From assembly GCF_025465935.1 (NCBI RefSeq), contig NZ_JANLNV010000001.1, forward strand, positions 1 to 53,143: DNA of 53,143 nt. The letters run 5' to 3'. This stretch comes from Pseudomonas sp. 7P_10.2_Bac1. GTDB taxonomy: Bacteria; Pseudomonadota; Gammaproteobacteria; Pseudomonadales; Pseudomonadaceae. Made by a program: the position numbers and the translations under genes. The notes beneath the pieces are model-generated. The model was given only the letters and a program-made list of their open reading frames with translations, did not search any database and had not been told where the DNA came from. Positions 27,581 through 37,516 of the stretch are shown piece after piece (positions within the stretch are counted from its first letter, which is position 1; every line of letters starts with the position of its first letter).

Positions 27581-27739
27581 CCGAACGCACTCGTTTGGTG
27601 CATTCAAATAGCCATCACGCACTTTTTTAGTACATCTTCATCTTTGCGCACCGTGTTTGGGCCTACAGTTCGCTGTCTGCCCCACGTTGGCAAGCACCTT
27701 GCTGTGCCTGTCATATTGTTAATTGCAGGAAGCCTTCCA

Positions 27740-28240
27740 ATGTTGGTGATTCATCGCAAAGTCGACACCCACCCCGTGTGGAGCGCCGAACTCCACCTCA
27801 ATTTTGAAGCCCGCAGTAAAAGCCGCCTGCGTTGCTTCAGCAGTGAAGGCGAAGACGTGGGCCTGTTTCTGGAGCGCGGTCAGCCGCCGCTGCGTGACGG
27901 CGATTTTCTGCAAGCGCAGGACGGGCGCATCGTGCGCGTATGCGCCAGCCCCGAAAAGCTGCTGCACGTCACCTGCATCAACGCCTTTGAGCTGACCCGC
28001 GCCGCTTACCACCTGGGCAACCGCCACGTGGCCTTGCAGGTCGGTGATGGCTGGCTGCGCCTGCTGGACGACTATGTGCTCAAGGCGATGCTGGAACAGT
28101 TGGGCGCCACCACCGAATCCATTGAAGCCCCGTTCCAGCCTGAACACGGTGCTTATGGCGGCGGGCATCATCACTCCCGTGCAGGCGAAGAAGACTTCAA
28201 TTACGCCCCGCGCCTGCATCAGTTTGGTGTGCGTTTGTGA
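27740..28240 (+). CDS. ureE: Urease accessory nickel chaperone UreE
   Basis: A 166-residue nickel-binding protein that hands nickel to the UreG-UreF-UreD complex. The N-terminal peptide-binding domain starts MLVIHRKVDTHP, and the metal-binding domain contains LGNRHVALQVGDGWLRLLDD. The tail has a short histidine stretch (GGGHHHSR), fewer histidines than in Klebsiella UreE. ATG 27740 has AGGA upstream. The stop overlaps ureF (GTGA). Confidence 0.95.
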   Translation: MLVIHRKVDTHPVWSAELHLNFEARSKSRLRCFSSEGEDVGLFLERGQPPLRDGDFLQAQDGRIVRVCASPEKLLHVTCINAFELTRAAYHLGNRHVALQVGDGWLRLLDDYVLKAMLEQLGATTESIEAPFQPEHGAYGGGHHHSRAGEEDFNYAPRLHQFGVRL

Positions 28241-28911
28241 ATCCGGCATGGGCGCTGTTGCGCCTGGCCAGCCCGCAGTTGCCGATAGGCGGCTACAGCT
28301 ATTCCCAAGGGCTGGAAATGGCCGTGGACCAAGGTCGCGTCAATGACCCGATCACGGCTGCACGCTGGATCCGCGATCAGCTGTTGCTCAACCTCGCACG
28401 CTTTGAAGCGCCGCTGCTGCTCGCCCACTGCCAGGCCGCCGCAGAACAGAACTGGAGCACCTTGCAGCGCTTGTGCGACGAACACCGCGCCAGCCGTGAA
28501 ACCCGCGAGTTGCATCAAGAAAGCCGGCAGATGGGCTACTCCTTGCAGCAATTGCTCAACGGCCTACCCGAACTGGATGACCCGGCCCGCCAGTTTCTCG
28601 CGCAACAAAGCGAGGCGCATCTGGCGCTGGGCTGGGCTTTGGCCGCCCGCGCCTGGGGTATCAGCCCACAGGATGCTCTCGCCGCCTGGCTGTGGAGCTG
28701 GCTGGAAAACCAATTGGCGGTGCTGATGAAAACCCTGCCGCTGGGCCAACAAGCGGCGCAGCGCATGACCAGCGAGTTGTCGCCCGTGCTGCAGCAAGCT
28801 CAACAGCACGCTGGTTCTATCGACTTATCCCACATTGGCAGTGCCGCTTTCGGACTGTCTTTGGCAAGCATGGCCCACGAGCGCCAGTACAGCCGCCTGT
28901 TTCGTTCCTAG
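28237..28911 (+). CDS. ureF: Urease accessory protein UreF
   Basis: All-helical activator of 224 residues that links UreD to UreG on apo-urease. It begins with the conserved LLRLASPQLPIGGYSYSQGL and contains LHQESRQMGYSL and LALGWALAARAWGI. It starts at GTG, overlapping the ureE stop, so the pair is translationally coupled. The length is normal. Confidence 0.95.
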   Translation: MNPAWALLRLASPQLPIGGYSYSQGLEMAVDQGRVNDPITAARWIRDQLLLNLARFEAPLLLAHCQAAAEQNWSTLQRLCDEHRASRETRELHQESRQMGYSLQQLLNGLPELDDPARQFLAQQSEAHLALGWALAARAWGISPQDALAAWLWSWLENQLAVLMKTLPLGQQAAQRMTSELSPVLQQAQQHAGSIDLSHIGSAAFGLSLASMAHERQYSRLFRS

Positions 28912-28920
28912 GAGAATGTA

Positions 28921-29532
28921 ATGAACACACAACCTTTGCGTGTCGGCATCGGTGGCCCGGTGGGCTCCGGCAAAACCGCACTGACCCTGGCCCTGTGCCT
29001 GGCGCTGCGCGACAAATACAACCTGGCGGTGGTCACCAACGACATTTACACCCGCGAAGACGCCGATTTTCTGGTGCGCAACGAGGCGCTGGCGCCTGAG
29101 CGCATCATCGGCGTGGAAACCGGTGGCTGCCCGCACACGGCAATCCGCGAAGATGCCTCGATCAACCTGGAGGCTGTGGATCAACTGAATCGACGCTTTC
29201 CGGGGCTGGACCTGATTCTGGTCGAATCGGGTGGGGATAACTTGTCTGCCACCTTCAGCCCGGAGCTGTCGGACCTGACCATCTACGTGATCGACGTGTC
29301 GGCTGGGGATAAATTGCCCCGCAAGGGCGGGCCAGGGATCTGCAAGTCGGACTTGCTGGTAATCAACAAAATCGACCTCGCACCGCAGGTCGGTGCTTCG
29401 CTGGAGCTGATGGACAGCGACACCCGGCGCATGCGTAACGGCAAGCCGTTTGTGTTCAGCAACCAAAAGATCGGTCAAGGCCTGGACACCATCGTGGCGT
29501 TTATCGAAAAACAGGGCCTGCTGGTGCCTTGA
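28921..29532 (+). CDS. ureG: Urease accessory GTPase UreG
   Basis: GTPase of 203 residues that drives nickel insertion into urease. Motifs: P-loop [11 protein letters not shown] (12-22), the nickel-site CPH in [27 protein letters not shown] and NKIDLAP. AGGAG is well placed. It closes ureEFG; a REP element follows. No ureJ/hupE nickel permease is in the window. Confidence 0.97.
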   Translation: MNTQPLRVGIGGPVGSGKTALTLALCLALRDKYNLAVVTNDIYTREDADFLVRNEALAPERIIGVETGGCPHTAIREDASINLEAVDQLNRRFPGLDLILVESGGDNLSATFSPELSDLTIYVIDVSAGDKLPRKGGPGICKSDLLVINKIDLAPQVGASLELMDSDTRRMRNGKPFVFSNQKIGQGLDTIVAFIEKQGLLVP

Positions 29533-29544
29533 ACCCTTTGTCGG

Positions 29545-29602
29545 GCTAGCCTCGCGATCGCTTTAAACGATCAAAAGATCGCGAGGCAAGCTCGCGCCTA
29601 CA
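29545..29602. repeat. REP-type palindrome, copy 5
   Basis: Shortened copy downstream of ureG: the left arm begins only at CTAGCCTCGCGATCGC, while the right arm is complete (AAGATCGCGAGGCAAGCTCG, then CGCCTACAG). It may serve as the 3' stem-loop of the ureEFG mRNA. Confidence 0.82.
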
Positions 29603-29662
29603 GAGTTTAGGCTCACGGTGTATCATGTCGCACAAACGCCCCAGCCGTGACGACACCCGCCG

Positions 29663-30799
29663 ATGCCTGATGTAGCCAACTCCGCTTTTTCGCCTGAACT
29701 GACCGCCACTTTTGCGGCCGTGCAAGCGCATTTCCGCCAGGTCATCGTGCCACTGTGGCAAGGGCCCGGCTGGAACGCCGAACTGGCGCTGCCTTACGAG
29801 GCACTCAGCCCCGACCATCAACCCTTGCCGCCCCAGCGCTATCGCGCCATGGCCTGTGCACGTCAGTTGTATGTGTTTGCCAGCCTGATCGACGAGCCGG
29901 CCTTCCCTGACGCCGACGAGCGCGCGGGCGCGCTGTTTCGTTCATTGCAGCGCCACTTCCACGACGCCGAACATGGCGGCTGGTTCTACAGCATCGACCC
30001 GCACGGCGCGCCTCTGGATAAACGCAAAGACCTGTACACCCACGCGTTTATCATCTTCGCCTGCGCCCATTACTGGGCCAAAGTGCGAGAGCCGCTGGTG
30101 GAGTCAGTGCTCAATGCCGCCCTGCAAGTGGTGGCCGAGCAGTTCAGCGATGGCAACGGCTTGTATGAGGCCAGCCTCGATCAGGACTGGTCGTCACTGG
30201 GCAGCGGACCATTGCAAAACCCGTTGATGCACCTGGCCGAAGCCTTTTTGGCCACGCTGTCGGTACGCGACGATGCGCCGGTGCAGGCTGCCTTGCTGGC
30301 CTTGGCTGACGGCATGCAGCAGCGTTTTATCGAGCCTGTGCATAACGTGATGCTGGAGAAGCCACGCGGCGCTGTGGATAACTGGTTTGAGCCGGGTCAT
30401 CAGTTTGAATGGCTGTTTTTGTTGGCCTCCTCGCCGCTGCTGCGCGAAACCGCCTTGCATGGTTCGCTGGACCGCGCGTTCGACTTTGCCGAGCAGGTGG
30501 GCGTTGATCCACAGACCGGCGCGGTATGCGGCATGTTGGCGCCGGACGGCACCTTGCGCGATGGCACCCAGCGTATCTGGGCGCAAGCCGAGTACCTGCG
30601 CGCCCTCACCTTGCGCGCCGATGGCGCAGAGCGCGTGCAACGCCAGTTGAAGGCGTTGCAGCAGCGCTTTTTATACACAGGCGGCTGGTACGAGTGCCGC
30701 GACGGCGAAGGCCAGGTCAGCCGCGAAGACATGCCATCAACCACGCCCTATCACCTGGCCACCTGCTACAGCGGGCTGGCGCAGTACTTGGGCCTTTAA
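29663..30799 (+). CDS. AGE-family sugar epimerase/isomerase
   Basis: A 378-residue protein of the N-acylglucosamine 2-epimerase / mannose isomerase family, an alpha6/alpha6 barrel acting on free sugars. Recognisable segments are HFHDAEHGGWFYSIDPHGAP, DKRKDLYTHAFIIFACAHY, NPLMHLAEAFLA and WFEPGHQFEWLFLL, which carry the active-site H, R and E residues of this family. D-mannose/D-fructose isomerisation is most likely among bacterial homologues; the true substrate is not fixed. It stands alone between a REP element and a convergent dehydrogenase. Confidence 0.85.
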   Translation: MPDVANSAFSPELTATFAAVQAHFRQVIVPLWQGPGWNAELALPYEALSPDHQPLPPQRYRAMACARQLYVFASLIDEPAFPDADERAGALFRSLQRHFHDAEHGGWFYSIDPHGAPLDKRKDLYTHAFIIFACAHYWAKVREPLVESVLNAALQVVAEQFSDGNGLYEASLDQDWSSLGSGPLQNPLMHLAEAFLATLSVRDDAPVQAALLALADGMQQRFIEPVHNVMLEKPRGAVDNWFEPGHQFEWLFLLASSPLLRETALHGSLDRAFDFAEQVGVDPQTGAVCGMLAPDGTLRDGTQRIWAQAEYLRALTLRADGAERVQRQLKALQQRFLYTGGWYECRDGEGQVSREDMPSTTPYHLATCYSGLAQYLGL

Positions 30800-30803
30800 A
30801 CCG

Positions 30804-30824
30804 CCCTCTCCCCACCGCAGAGGG
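30804..30824. terminator. Short hairpin between convergent genes
   Basis: CCCTCT and AGAGGG form a 6-bp stem with a 9-base loop in the 30-bp gap between the AGE-family gene and the dehydrogenase gene. It resembles a remnant of the CCCTCACCC...CTCTCCC repeat family. No T-run is visible. Confidence 0.35.
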
Positions 30825-30829
30825 TTACC

Positions 30830-31597
30830 TCAGTCTTTGGCCTTGCGCTCAATCGCAAAACCACTCCACGACTGAGTCACCGGCATCAGCTCAAGGCGGT
30901 TGATGTTGACGTGCGCCGGGGTGTTGAGCACCCAGAAAATCGTGTCGGCGATGTCTTGCGGTTGGATCGGCTCTGCACCCTGGTAGGTCGCGTCGTAACG
31001 CGCCTGATCACCGGCAAAACGCACCAGCGAGAACTCGCTTTCACACAGGCCCGGCTCGACGTTGCTGACCCGCACGCCCGTGCCCTGCAAATCGCAGCGC
31101 AGGTTCAACGAGAACTGCTTAACAAAGGCTTTGGTGCCGCCGTACACGTGGCTACCCGGGTACGGGTAACTGCCGGCAACCGAACCGAGGTTGACGATGC
31201 CAGCACCACGACCGTAGGCAATCAAGCGTGGCAGCAGCAGGCGGGTGGTGTAGATCAGGCCCTTGATGTTGGTGTCGACCATGGTTTCCCAATCGTCGAG
31301 GTCGCACTTGGGCGCCGGGTCAGTGCCCAGGGCCAAACCTGCGTTGTTGATAAGTCCACGCAGCTTGTTGAACGAAGGCGGCAGGTTGGCGATAGCGTGC
31401 TCCATGGCGGCACGATCACGCACATCCACCACCAGGCCATGCACTTCGGTGTGTTGCGACAATTCTTCACAAAGCGCGTTCAGACGCTCTTCGCGGCGGC
31501 CAGTGAGGACCAGTTTCCAACCAGCTTGCGCAAACGTACGCGCGCAGGCCTCACCAAATCCGGAAGTCGCGCCGGTAATAAACAGCGTGGAAGTCAT
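30830..31597 (-). CDS. Short-chain dehydrogenase, YdfG type
   Basis: NADP-dependent reductase of 255 residues. The cofactor site is TGATSGFGEACA (8-19) with R33-R34 in GRREERL favouring NADP; NNAGLALG follows, and the catalytic serine, tyrosine and lysine are in VAGSYPYPGSHVYGGTKAF. The ordering is close to E. coli YdfG, which oxidises L-allo-threonine, serine and 3-hydroxy acids. AAGGAGAA stands before ATG 31597. It is transcribed alone. Confidence 0.9.
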   Translation of the reverse strand: MTSTLFITGATSGFGEACARTFAQAGWKLVLTGRREERLNALCEELSQHTEVHGLVVDVRDRAAMEHAIANLPPSFNKLRGLINNAGLALGTDPAPKCDLDDWETMVDTNIKGLIYTTRLLLPRLIAYGRGAGIVNLGSVAGSYPYPGSHVYGGTKAFVKQFSLNLRCDLQGTGVRVSNVEPGLCESEFSLVRFAGDQARYDATYQGAEPIQPQDIADTIFWVLNTPAHVNINRLELMPVTQSWSGFAIERKAKD

Positions 31598-31756
31598 CGT
31601 GTTCTCCTTGGCTGACGGGCTTGAGCCGCCGTTGAAATAAGATCCAGAGCAGAATGCCCGGCTCGCGACCCCGCATCAAGGCCGTCCCGCTGTACGAAAA
31701 ATGAACAAACCTTTGTAGGCCAGGCCCTGTACGGGCTAGCGCTGTTTACACTCATC

Positions 31757-32242
31757 TTATCCACAGCCCCGCCCACAGTCTTTGGGGGCAACTCGAAAGC
31801 CGTCGAAGCCTTTATGCACACGGCCTGCAGCGTCACTTGAAGTGTTTTTAACTTGACCAGAACAGCCCGGGCATGCAAACGCCCCAAAAGGGTGCAGAAC
31901 AGTTACAGCTCATCGATAGCCAGAAGCCAGTTACTACGCCGCCTACCGCGTTCTTTCCAGAGTTTAATCACAGACTTATCCACAGGCAGGCGACAGGTTT
32001 TTGAAAGGCCGCACAGGCCAATAAACCTGTTGACAAATCACGTAGAACGCCCCGTAAAAATAGCTGATCAAAAAACAGCCATCAGCCTGGACGCCTTGTA
32101 AATCGTGGGCTATAGCCAACTACTCCCACGTTACCCACAGCCACCTCCACAGCAAACGGGGACAAGTCAAAATGATGACAAAACAGGGATTTATAGCGTC
32201 TATATGTCGCGCTTTCGTAGGGTTGCAATATTGTTTTCCACA
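31757..32242 (+). promoter_or_regulatory. Cluster of DnaA-box-like sites in a gene-free stretch
   Basis: The 740-bp gap 31598-32341 contains no gene I can support. Four exact matches to TTWTNCACA lie on the plus strand: TTATCCACA at 31757-31765 and 31976-31984, TTATGCACA at 31812-31820 and TTTTCCACA at 32234-32242. TTACCCACA at 32131 differs in one base. The right half is fairly AT-rich. Neither dnaA nor rpmH is nearby, so this is not the usual oriC; a DnaA-titrating or regulatory locus is possible. Confidence 0.5.
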
Positions 32243-32256
32243 ATGCGCGGCATCCC

Positions 32257-32326
32257 CTGCAGGAGCGAGCTTGCCTCGCGATCTTTTTAAAAACTCAAAA
32301 GATCGCGAGACAAGCTCGTTCCTGCA
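32257..32326. repeat. REP-type palindrome, copy 6
   Basis: Well-preserved inverted repeat (CTGCAGGAGCGAGCTTGCCT against AGACAAGCTCGTTCCTGCA) downstream of the amino-acid transporter operon, where it may mark the end of that transcript. TGTAG is changed to TGCAG in both arms, which is a compensated change that keeps the stem. Confidence 0.9.
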
Positions 32327-32341
32327 TACAGGTGTGGTTGC

Positions 32342-33058
32342 TTAGTGCCCGCCCAGGTAGGCGCTGCGCACTTCTTGGTTGCTCAGCAGGTCCTTGCCGG
32401 AGCCGGTCAGACGGATTTCGCCGTTGACCATCACATAGGCCCGATCCGACAAGCGCAACGCATGGTTGGCGTTTTGCTCGACCAGAAAAATGGTCATGCC
32501 GGTCTTGGCCAGTTCACGCAAGGTGGCAAAGATCTGTTTCACCACAATCGGCGCCAGCCCCAGGCTGGGTTCATCCAGCAACAACAGCTTGGGACGACTC
32601 ATCAATGCACGGGCGATGGCGAGCATTTGCTGCTCGCCGCCCGACATGGTCATGGCCCGCTGGGTGCGCCGTTCCTTGAGCCGCGGGAACAGGTCATACA
32701 TACGCTGCATGTCTTCGCTGGCGTGTTTGTCGCCGATGGGGATGGTGCCCATCATCAGGTTTTCTTCCACCGTCATGTCGGGAAACACCCGCCGCCCTTC
32801 CGGGGATTGGGCAATGCCGTTGGAGGCAATGTAGTGCGAGGACTTTTGGGTAATGTCCACGCCCCGGTAAAGAATGTGCCCACCGCTGGCGCGGGGCTGA
32901 CCGAAGATCGACATCAGCAGCGTAGATTTGCCCGCGCCGTTGGAGCCGATCAGGCTCACGGTTTCGCCTTCGTCGATGTGCAGCGAAACTTTTTTCAGGG
33001 CCTGAATCGGCCCGTAATGCACATCCAGTTCCTTGAGTTCGAGGATCGGGCTCGTCAT
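32342..33058 (-). CDS. braG: Branched-chain amino acid-type ABC transporter ATPase (LivF/BraG)
   Basis: ATPase of 238 residues, last gene of the operon. Walker A is GSNGAGKST, the signature MSGGEQQML, Walker B LLLLDEPSLGLAP and the H-loop LVEQNANHAL. The start has GAGGAG upstream and overlaps the livG/braF stop. It works with BraF on the BraD-BraE channel. The substrate may be branched-chain amino acids or, given the neighbours, another amino acid. Confidence 0.93.
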   Translation of the reverse strand: MTSPILELKELDVHYGPIQALKKVSLHIDEGETVSLIGSNGAGKSTLLMSIFGQPRASGGHILYRGVDITQKSSHYIASNGIAQSPEGRRVFPDMTVEENLMMGTIPIGDKHASEDMQRMYDLFPRLKERRTQRAMTMSGGEQQMLAIARALMSRPKLLLLDEPSLGLAPIVVKQIFATLRELAKTGMTIFLVEQNANHALRLSDRAYVMVNGEIRLTGSGKDLLSNQEVRSAYLGGH

Positions 33059-33945
33059 ATCAGCTCCTCTTCGTCAGCACCGAGGTAGGCGGCAATCACT
33101 TTAGGGTCGTTGCGAATCGCTTCCGGCCCACCCTCGGCGATCACGTTGCCGTGGTCGAGTACCACGATGTGATCAGAAATACTCATGACCATGCCCATGT
33201 CGTGCTCAATCAGCACCACCGTCAAGTCGTGCTCATCGCGCAGCAGCCGGATCATGGCGCTCAAGGCTTCGGTTTCCTGTGGGTTGAGCCCCGCCGCAGG
33301 CTCATCAAGGCAGATGATTTGCGGGCGGGTGCACATGGCCCGGGCGATTTCCAGGCGCCGTTGCTGACCGTAGGACAATTCACCAGCCAGGCGGTTGGCA
33401 CAGTCCACCAGATCGACCACTTCGAGCCAGTAAAAGGCATGGTCGAGGGCGTCGCTTTCCGACTTGCGATAGCCCTTGGTGTTGAGGATGCCCGCCAGCA
33501 GGTTGCGGTTGACCCACATGTGCTGCGCCACCAGCAGGTTTTCCAGCACGGACATTTCCTTGAACAGCCGAATGTTCTGGAAAGTGCGCGCCAAGCCTGC
33601 GCGGTTGACCAAGTGAGTGCCGCCGAACATTTTGTAGAACAGGCGGCTGGCAAAGGTTTTGGGCGAGATGAAGTCGGTGAGCTTGAACGGCTCGCCGAGC
33701 AGTTTGATCACGTTGGTGTGGGCACCCCGAGCGGTGATTTCGATCTTGCCACCGGTGGCCTTGTAAAACCCGGTCAGACAGTTGAAGACCGTGGTTTTAC
33801 CTGCGCCGTTGGGGCCGATCAAAGCAAAGATCGAGTTGCGTTTGACCTTGAGGCTGACGTCACTCAGGGCTTTGATCCCGCCGAAGTGCATCATCAGTTT
33901 GTCGACTGACAGCACCACGTCTTTGTCCATCGAAAGATTGCTCAT
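33055..33945 (-). CDS. braF: Branched-chain amino acid-type ABC transporter ATPase (LivG/BraF)
   Basis: ATPase of 296 residues. Walker A GPNGAGKTT, signature LSYGQQRRL, Walker B ICLDEPAAGLNP and H-loop LIEHDMGMV are present, all in the LivG form. An insertion of about 35 residues (near 85-120, with FISPKTFASRLFYKM) precedes LARTFQNIRLF, as in other Pseudomonas BraF. It overlaps both neighbours by four bases. Confidence 0.93.
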   Translation of the reverse strand: MSNLSMDKDVVLSVDKLMMHFGGIKALSDVSLKVKRNSIFALIGPNGAGKTTVFNCLTGFYKATGGKIEITARGAHTNVIKLLGEPFKLTDFISPKTFASRLFYKMFGGTHLVNRAGLARTFQNIRLFKEMSVLENLLVAQHMWVNRNLLAGILNTKGYRKSESDALDHAFYWLEVVDLVDCANRLAGELSYGQQRRLEIARAMCTRPQIICLDEPAAGLNPQETEALSAMIRLLRDEHDLTVVLIEHDMGMVMSISDHIVVLDHGNVIAEGGPEAIRNDPKVIAAYLGADEEELI

Positions 33946-35225
33946 GGCGCCACTCCTTTGCGTGGTGTTACCCCGACACGGCTGATACGGATCAAGCCGC
34001 GCGGTCGCCAGATCATCATCAGCACCATCAGCACGCCAAACAGCAACACACGGTATTCGGCAAAGCTGCGCAGCAGTTCCGGGGCCACGGTCAGGACGAA
34101 TGCGGCAATCACTACGCCCACTGTCGAGCCCATGCCGCCGAGCACAACGATTGCGAGGATCAGCGCCGACTCAAAAAAGGTAAATGAGGACGGGTTGACG
34201 AAACCTTGGTAGCTGGCGAAAAACACCCCAGCCAGGCCGGCGGTCGACGCCCCGAGGGTGAACGCCGAAAGCTTGACCAGCACGTGGTTCAGGCCCATGG
34301 CGCGGCAGGCGATTTCGTCTTCGCGCAGGGCTTCCCACGCTCGGCCAATCGGCATGCGGGTCAGGCGATGCTTGATGTAGAGCACCAGCAAGACCACCAG
34401 AAACAGCACGATGTAGATGAACAGGAATTTGACGTTGGGGTTGTAGTCCAGACCGAAGAACTGATGGAACGGCACCCCGCCCTCTTTGGCCACGCGGCCG
34501 AATTCCAGGCCCATGAACGTTGGTGACGGCACCGGCATGCCGTTCGGCCCACCGGTAAACGACAGCCAGTTGTTGAGCACCAGACGGATGATTTCCCCAA
34601 AACCCAGGGTCACGATGGCCAGGTAGTCGCCGTGCATGCGCAACACCGGGAACCCGAGAATACACCCCGCCATCGCCGCCGCAATCGCCGCCAGCGGCAG
34701 CACCGACCAGAACCCCAGCCCCAAGTACTGATAGCCCAGCGCCAGTCCGTAGGCGCCGATGGCGTAGAACGCCACATAACCCAAGTCGAGCAGCCCCGCC
34801 AGGCCCACCACGATGTTCAGCCCAAGGCCCAGCAATACGTAGATCAGGCCCAGAATGACCACGGTCAAAATGTATTTATTGGCGAAAAACGGGAACACGA
34901 TGGCAATCACGATCAACAGCGGGATGATCCAGCGCAGCCGCGATTTGTAGTCCGGCGGCAATACGTGCACGCCCGAACCGGTGGACTCAAAGCTGTGGAG
35001 AATCTTCAGGCCTCTGGGCGTTTGCAAGAACAGGCTCAGGGCAAAGCGCCCGACCATGACAATCGCCACCAACCAGCCGACCCGCGCTGGTTGCAGATTA
35101 AAGCTGTAGCCGTCGAGCACGACCCCCACGATGGGACCGAACACAATCAATGAGATCAACCCCGCCAGGATCGAATCGACGACGCTCTTTTTGATATCAA
35201 TCGGTTTATTAATGGCTGCAGACAT
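33942..35225 (-). CDS. braE: Branched-chain amino acid-type ABC permease (LivM/BraE)
   Basis: Membrane subunit of 427 residues, longer than UrtC because of an N-terminal extension with two extra hydrophobic segments and a polar link before the LivM core. The core begins near YVLLGLGLNIVVGLAGLLDL and the coupling loop is GRAWEALREDEIACRAMGLN. ATG 35225 has AAGG at proper distance; an in-frame GTG at 35231 overlaps the braD stop. Confidence 0.93.
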   Translation of the reverse strand: MSAAINKPIDIKKSVVDSILAGLISLIVFGPIVGVVLDGYSFNLQPARVGWLVAIVMVGRFALSLFLQTPRGLKILHSFESTGSGVHVLPPDYKSRLRWIIPLLIVIAIVFPFFANKYILTVVILGLIYVLLGLGLNIVVGLAGLLDLGYVAFYAIGAYGLALGYQYLGLGFWSVLPLAAIAAAMAGCILGFPVLRMHGDYLAIVTLGFGEIIRLVLNNWLSFTGGPNGMPVPSPTFMGLEFGRVAKEGGVPFHQFFGLDYNPNVKFLFIYIVLFLVVLLVLYIKHRLTRMPIGRAWEALREDEIACRAMGLNHVLVKLSAFTLGASTAGLAGVFFASYQGFVNPSSFTFFESALILAIVVLGGMGSTVGVVIAAFVLTVAPELLRSFAEYRVLLFGVLMVLMMIWRPRGLIRISRVGVTPRKGVAP

Positions 35226-35227
35226 AC

Positions 35228-36142
<915 letters not shown>

Positions 36143-36265
36143 AACGCAATCTCACGCAGTTGAGCGATTGCGCAAACACACACCCGCCACACCGCCACAA
36201 AGCGGCCTTGGGTGATGCGGTTTACGCAGCTCCTGGAAAAAAGGCAGGTGGTGCAGATTGATTCC

Positions 36266-36297
36266 CGCTTGAACGGACGCACAGCGCCGTTCAAGCG
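36266..36297. other. Perfect stem-loop in the receptor-permease gap
   Basis: CGCTTGAACGG and CCGTTCAAGCG pair perfectly (11 bp) around a 10-base loop. It lies directly after the braC/livK stop and has no T-run. Such a stem typically protects the receptor mRNA and lowers downstream expression, giving more receptor than channel. Confidence 0.7.
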
Positions 36298-36308
36298 AGC
36301 AGCTCATC

Positions 36309-37445
36309 TCACTTCTGCTGTTCCAGCTGGTGGTATTTGCCGTCCTTGTCCCACTGGTAAACCACGTAGTCAGAGACTTTGAGGTCGCCCTTGGCGTCCC
36401 ACTCTTTCTTGCCCATCACGGTTTCGACAGGGTGGGCCTTGAGCCACTCGGCAGCTTTTTCACCTGAATTGGACTTGGCGCCATTAAAGGCATCGGCCAG
36501 GGCCTGGAGCGAGGCGTAGGCATACAGGGTGTAGCCTTCAGGCTCTTTGCCAGCTTTACGGAACTCCTCGACGACGGCCTTGCTGTCTGGCAGCAAGCGC
36601 GGGTCGGCGCCGAAGGTCATGTACACGCCGTCGACGTACTGTTTTCCGCCTGCGGTCGAAACCAGCTCGTCAGTTACCACGCCGTCGTCGGACATGAACT
36701 TCACGTCCTTGAGGCCCGCTTCACGCAGTTGACGAACCAGCGGGCCGGCCTCCGGGTGCAGCCCGCCGAAATACACGACGTCAGCGCCGGAAGCGCGGAT
36801 TTTCGTCACCAGTGCGCTGAAGTCTTTCTCGCCGCGGGTCAGGCCCTCTTCAAGTACCGGCTTGAGGCCACGTTTAGTCAATTGCGCACTGGTGGCGTCG
36901 GCCAGGCCTTTGCCGTAAGTGTCTTTGTCGTTGATCACCGCGACTTTCTTGGCCTTGAGCACATCGACAATGTAGTCCCCGGCCACAATGCCTTGCTGGT
37001 CGTCACGCCCGCACATGCGGAACACGGCGGGCAGGTTACGCTCGGTGACCTGTGGGTTGGTGGAGCCTGGAGTGATCATGATCACCCCAGCATCGGCGTA
37101 CACCTCAGACGCCGGAATGGTGTTGGAGGAACAGAAGTGACCGATCACCCCGACGACCTTGTCCTGGTCGACCAAGCGGTTGGCCACAGCCACCGCTTGC
37201 TTCGGTTCACAGGCATCATCCCCCGCCACCAGCACGATTTTCTCGCCGTTGATCCCACCCTTGGCGTTGATCACCTCGGCCGCCGCTTTCGCCCCGGTCA
37301 TGTATTGCTCGCCAAATGCCGCATTGGCACCGGTCATCGGGCCTGCTACGCCAATTTTTACATCGGCCTGAACAAACGAAGAAACGCCCAACGCAGTTGC
37401 TACCGCGAGAGCCAGAAAACCTTTCCTGTAGAACGTCTGCGACAT
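36309..37445 (-). CDS. braC: Branched-chain amino acid-type substrate-binding protein (LivK/BraC)
   Basis: Periplasmic receptor of 378 residues. The signal peptide is MSQTFYRKGFLALAVATALG with cleavage after VQA, and the mature chain starts DVKIGVAGPMTGANAAFGEQ, the standard opening. The cysteine pair in GDDACEPKQA and VIGHFCSSNT is that of Leu/Ile/Val-binding proteins. ATG 37445 has AGGAG in front. A near-perfect sigma-54 promoter lies 55 bases upstream, so this operon is probably nitrogen regulated. Confidence 0.92.
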   Translation of the reverse strand: MSQTFYRKGFLALAVATALGVSSFVQADVKIGVAGPMTGANAAFGEQYMTGAKAAAEVINAKGGINGEKIVLVAGDDACEPKQAVAVANRLVDQDKVVGVIGHFCSSNTIPASEVYADAGVIMITPGSTNPQVTERNLPAVFRMCGRDDQQGIVAGDYIVDVLKAKKVAVINDKDTYGKGLADATSAQLTKRGLKPVLEEGLTRGEKDFSALVTKIRASGADVVYFGGLHPEAGPLVRQLREAGLKDVKFMSDDGVVTDELVSTAGGKQYVDGVYMTFGADPRLLPDSKAVVEEFRKAGKEPEGYTLYAYASLQALADAFNGAKSNSGEKAAEWLKAHPVETVMGKKEWDAKGDLKVSDYVVYQWDKDGKYHQLEQQK

Positions 37446-37500
37446 GAGGTGGTGCTCCTGAGTTTTTTTAGTTGGCACTGCGACTTCACATAAAGCGCTG

Positions 37501-37516
37501 AGCAAGGCGCGTGCCA
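37501..37516 (-). promoter_or_regulatory. Sigma-54 promoter of the braCDEFG operon
   Basis: On the minus strand the sequence TGGCACGCGCCTTGCT matches the -24/-12 consensus (TGGCAC-N5-TTGCW) at every fixed base, with GG (37515-37514) and GC (37503-37502) ten bases apart. Transcription would start near 37490. The rest of the 329-bp spacer (37446-37774) holds no gene; an activator such as NtrC is required but I do not see an obvious paired site. Confidence 0.8.

Noticed and set aside
31598..32341. Chromosomal or plasmid replication origin
   Set aside because: DnaA boxes are present but there is no dnaA, dnaN, rpmH, gidA or rep gene nearby and no 13-mer-type repeat array; I keep only the weaker idea of a DnaA-binding locus.
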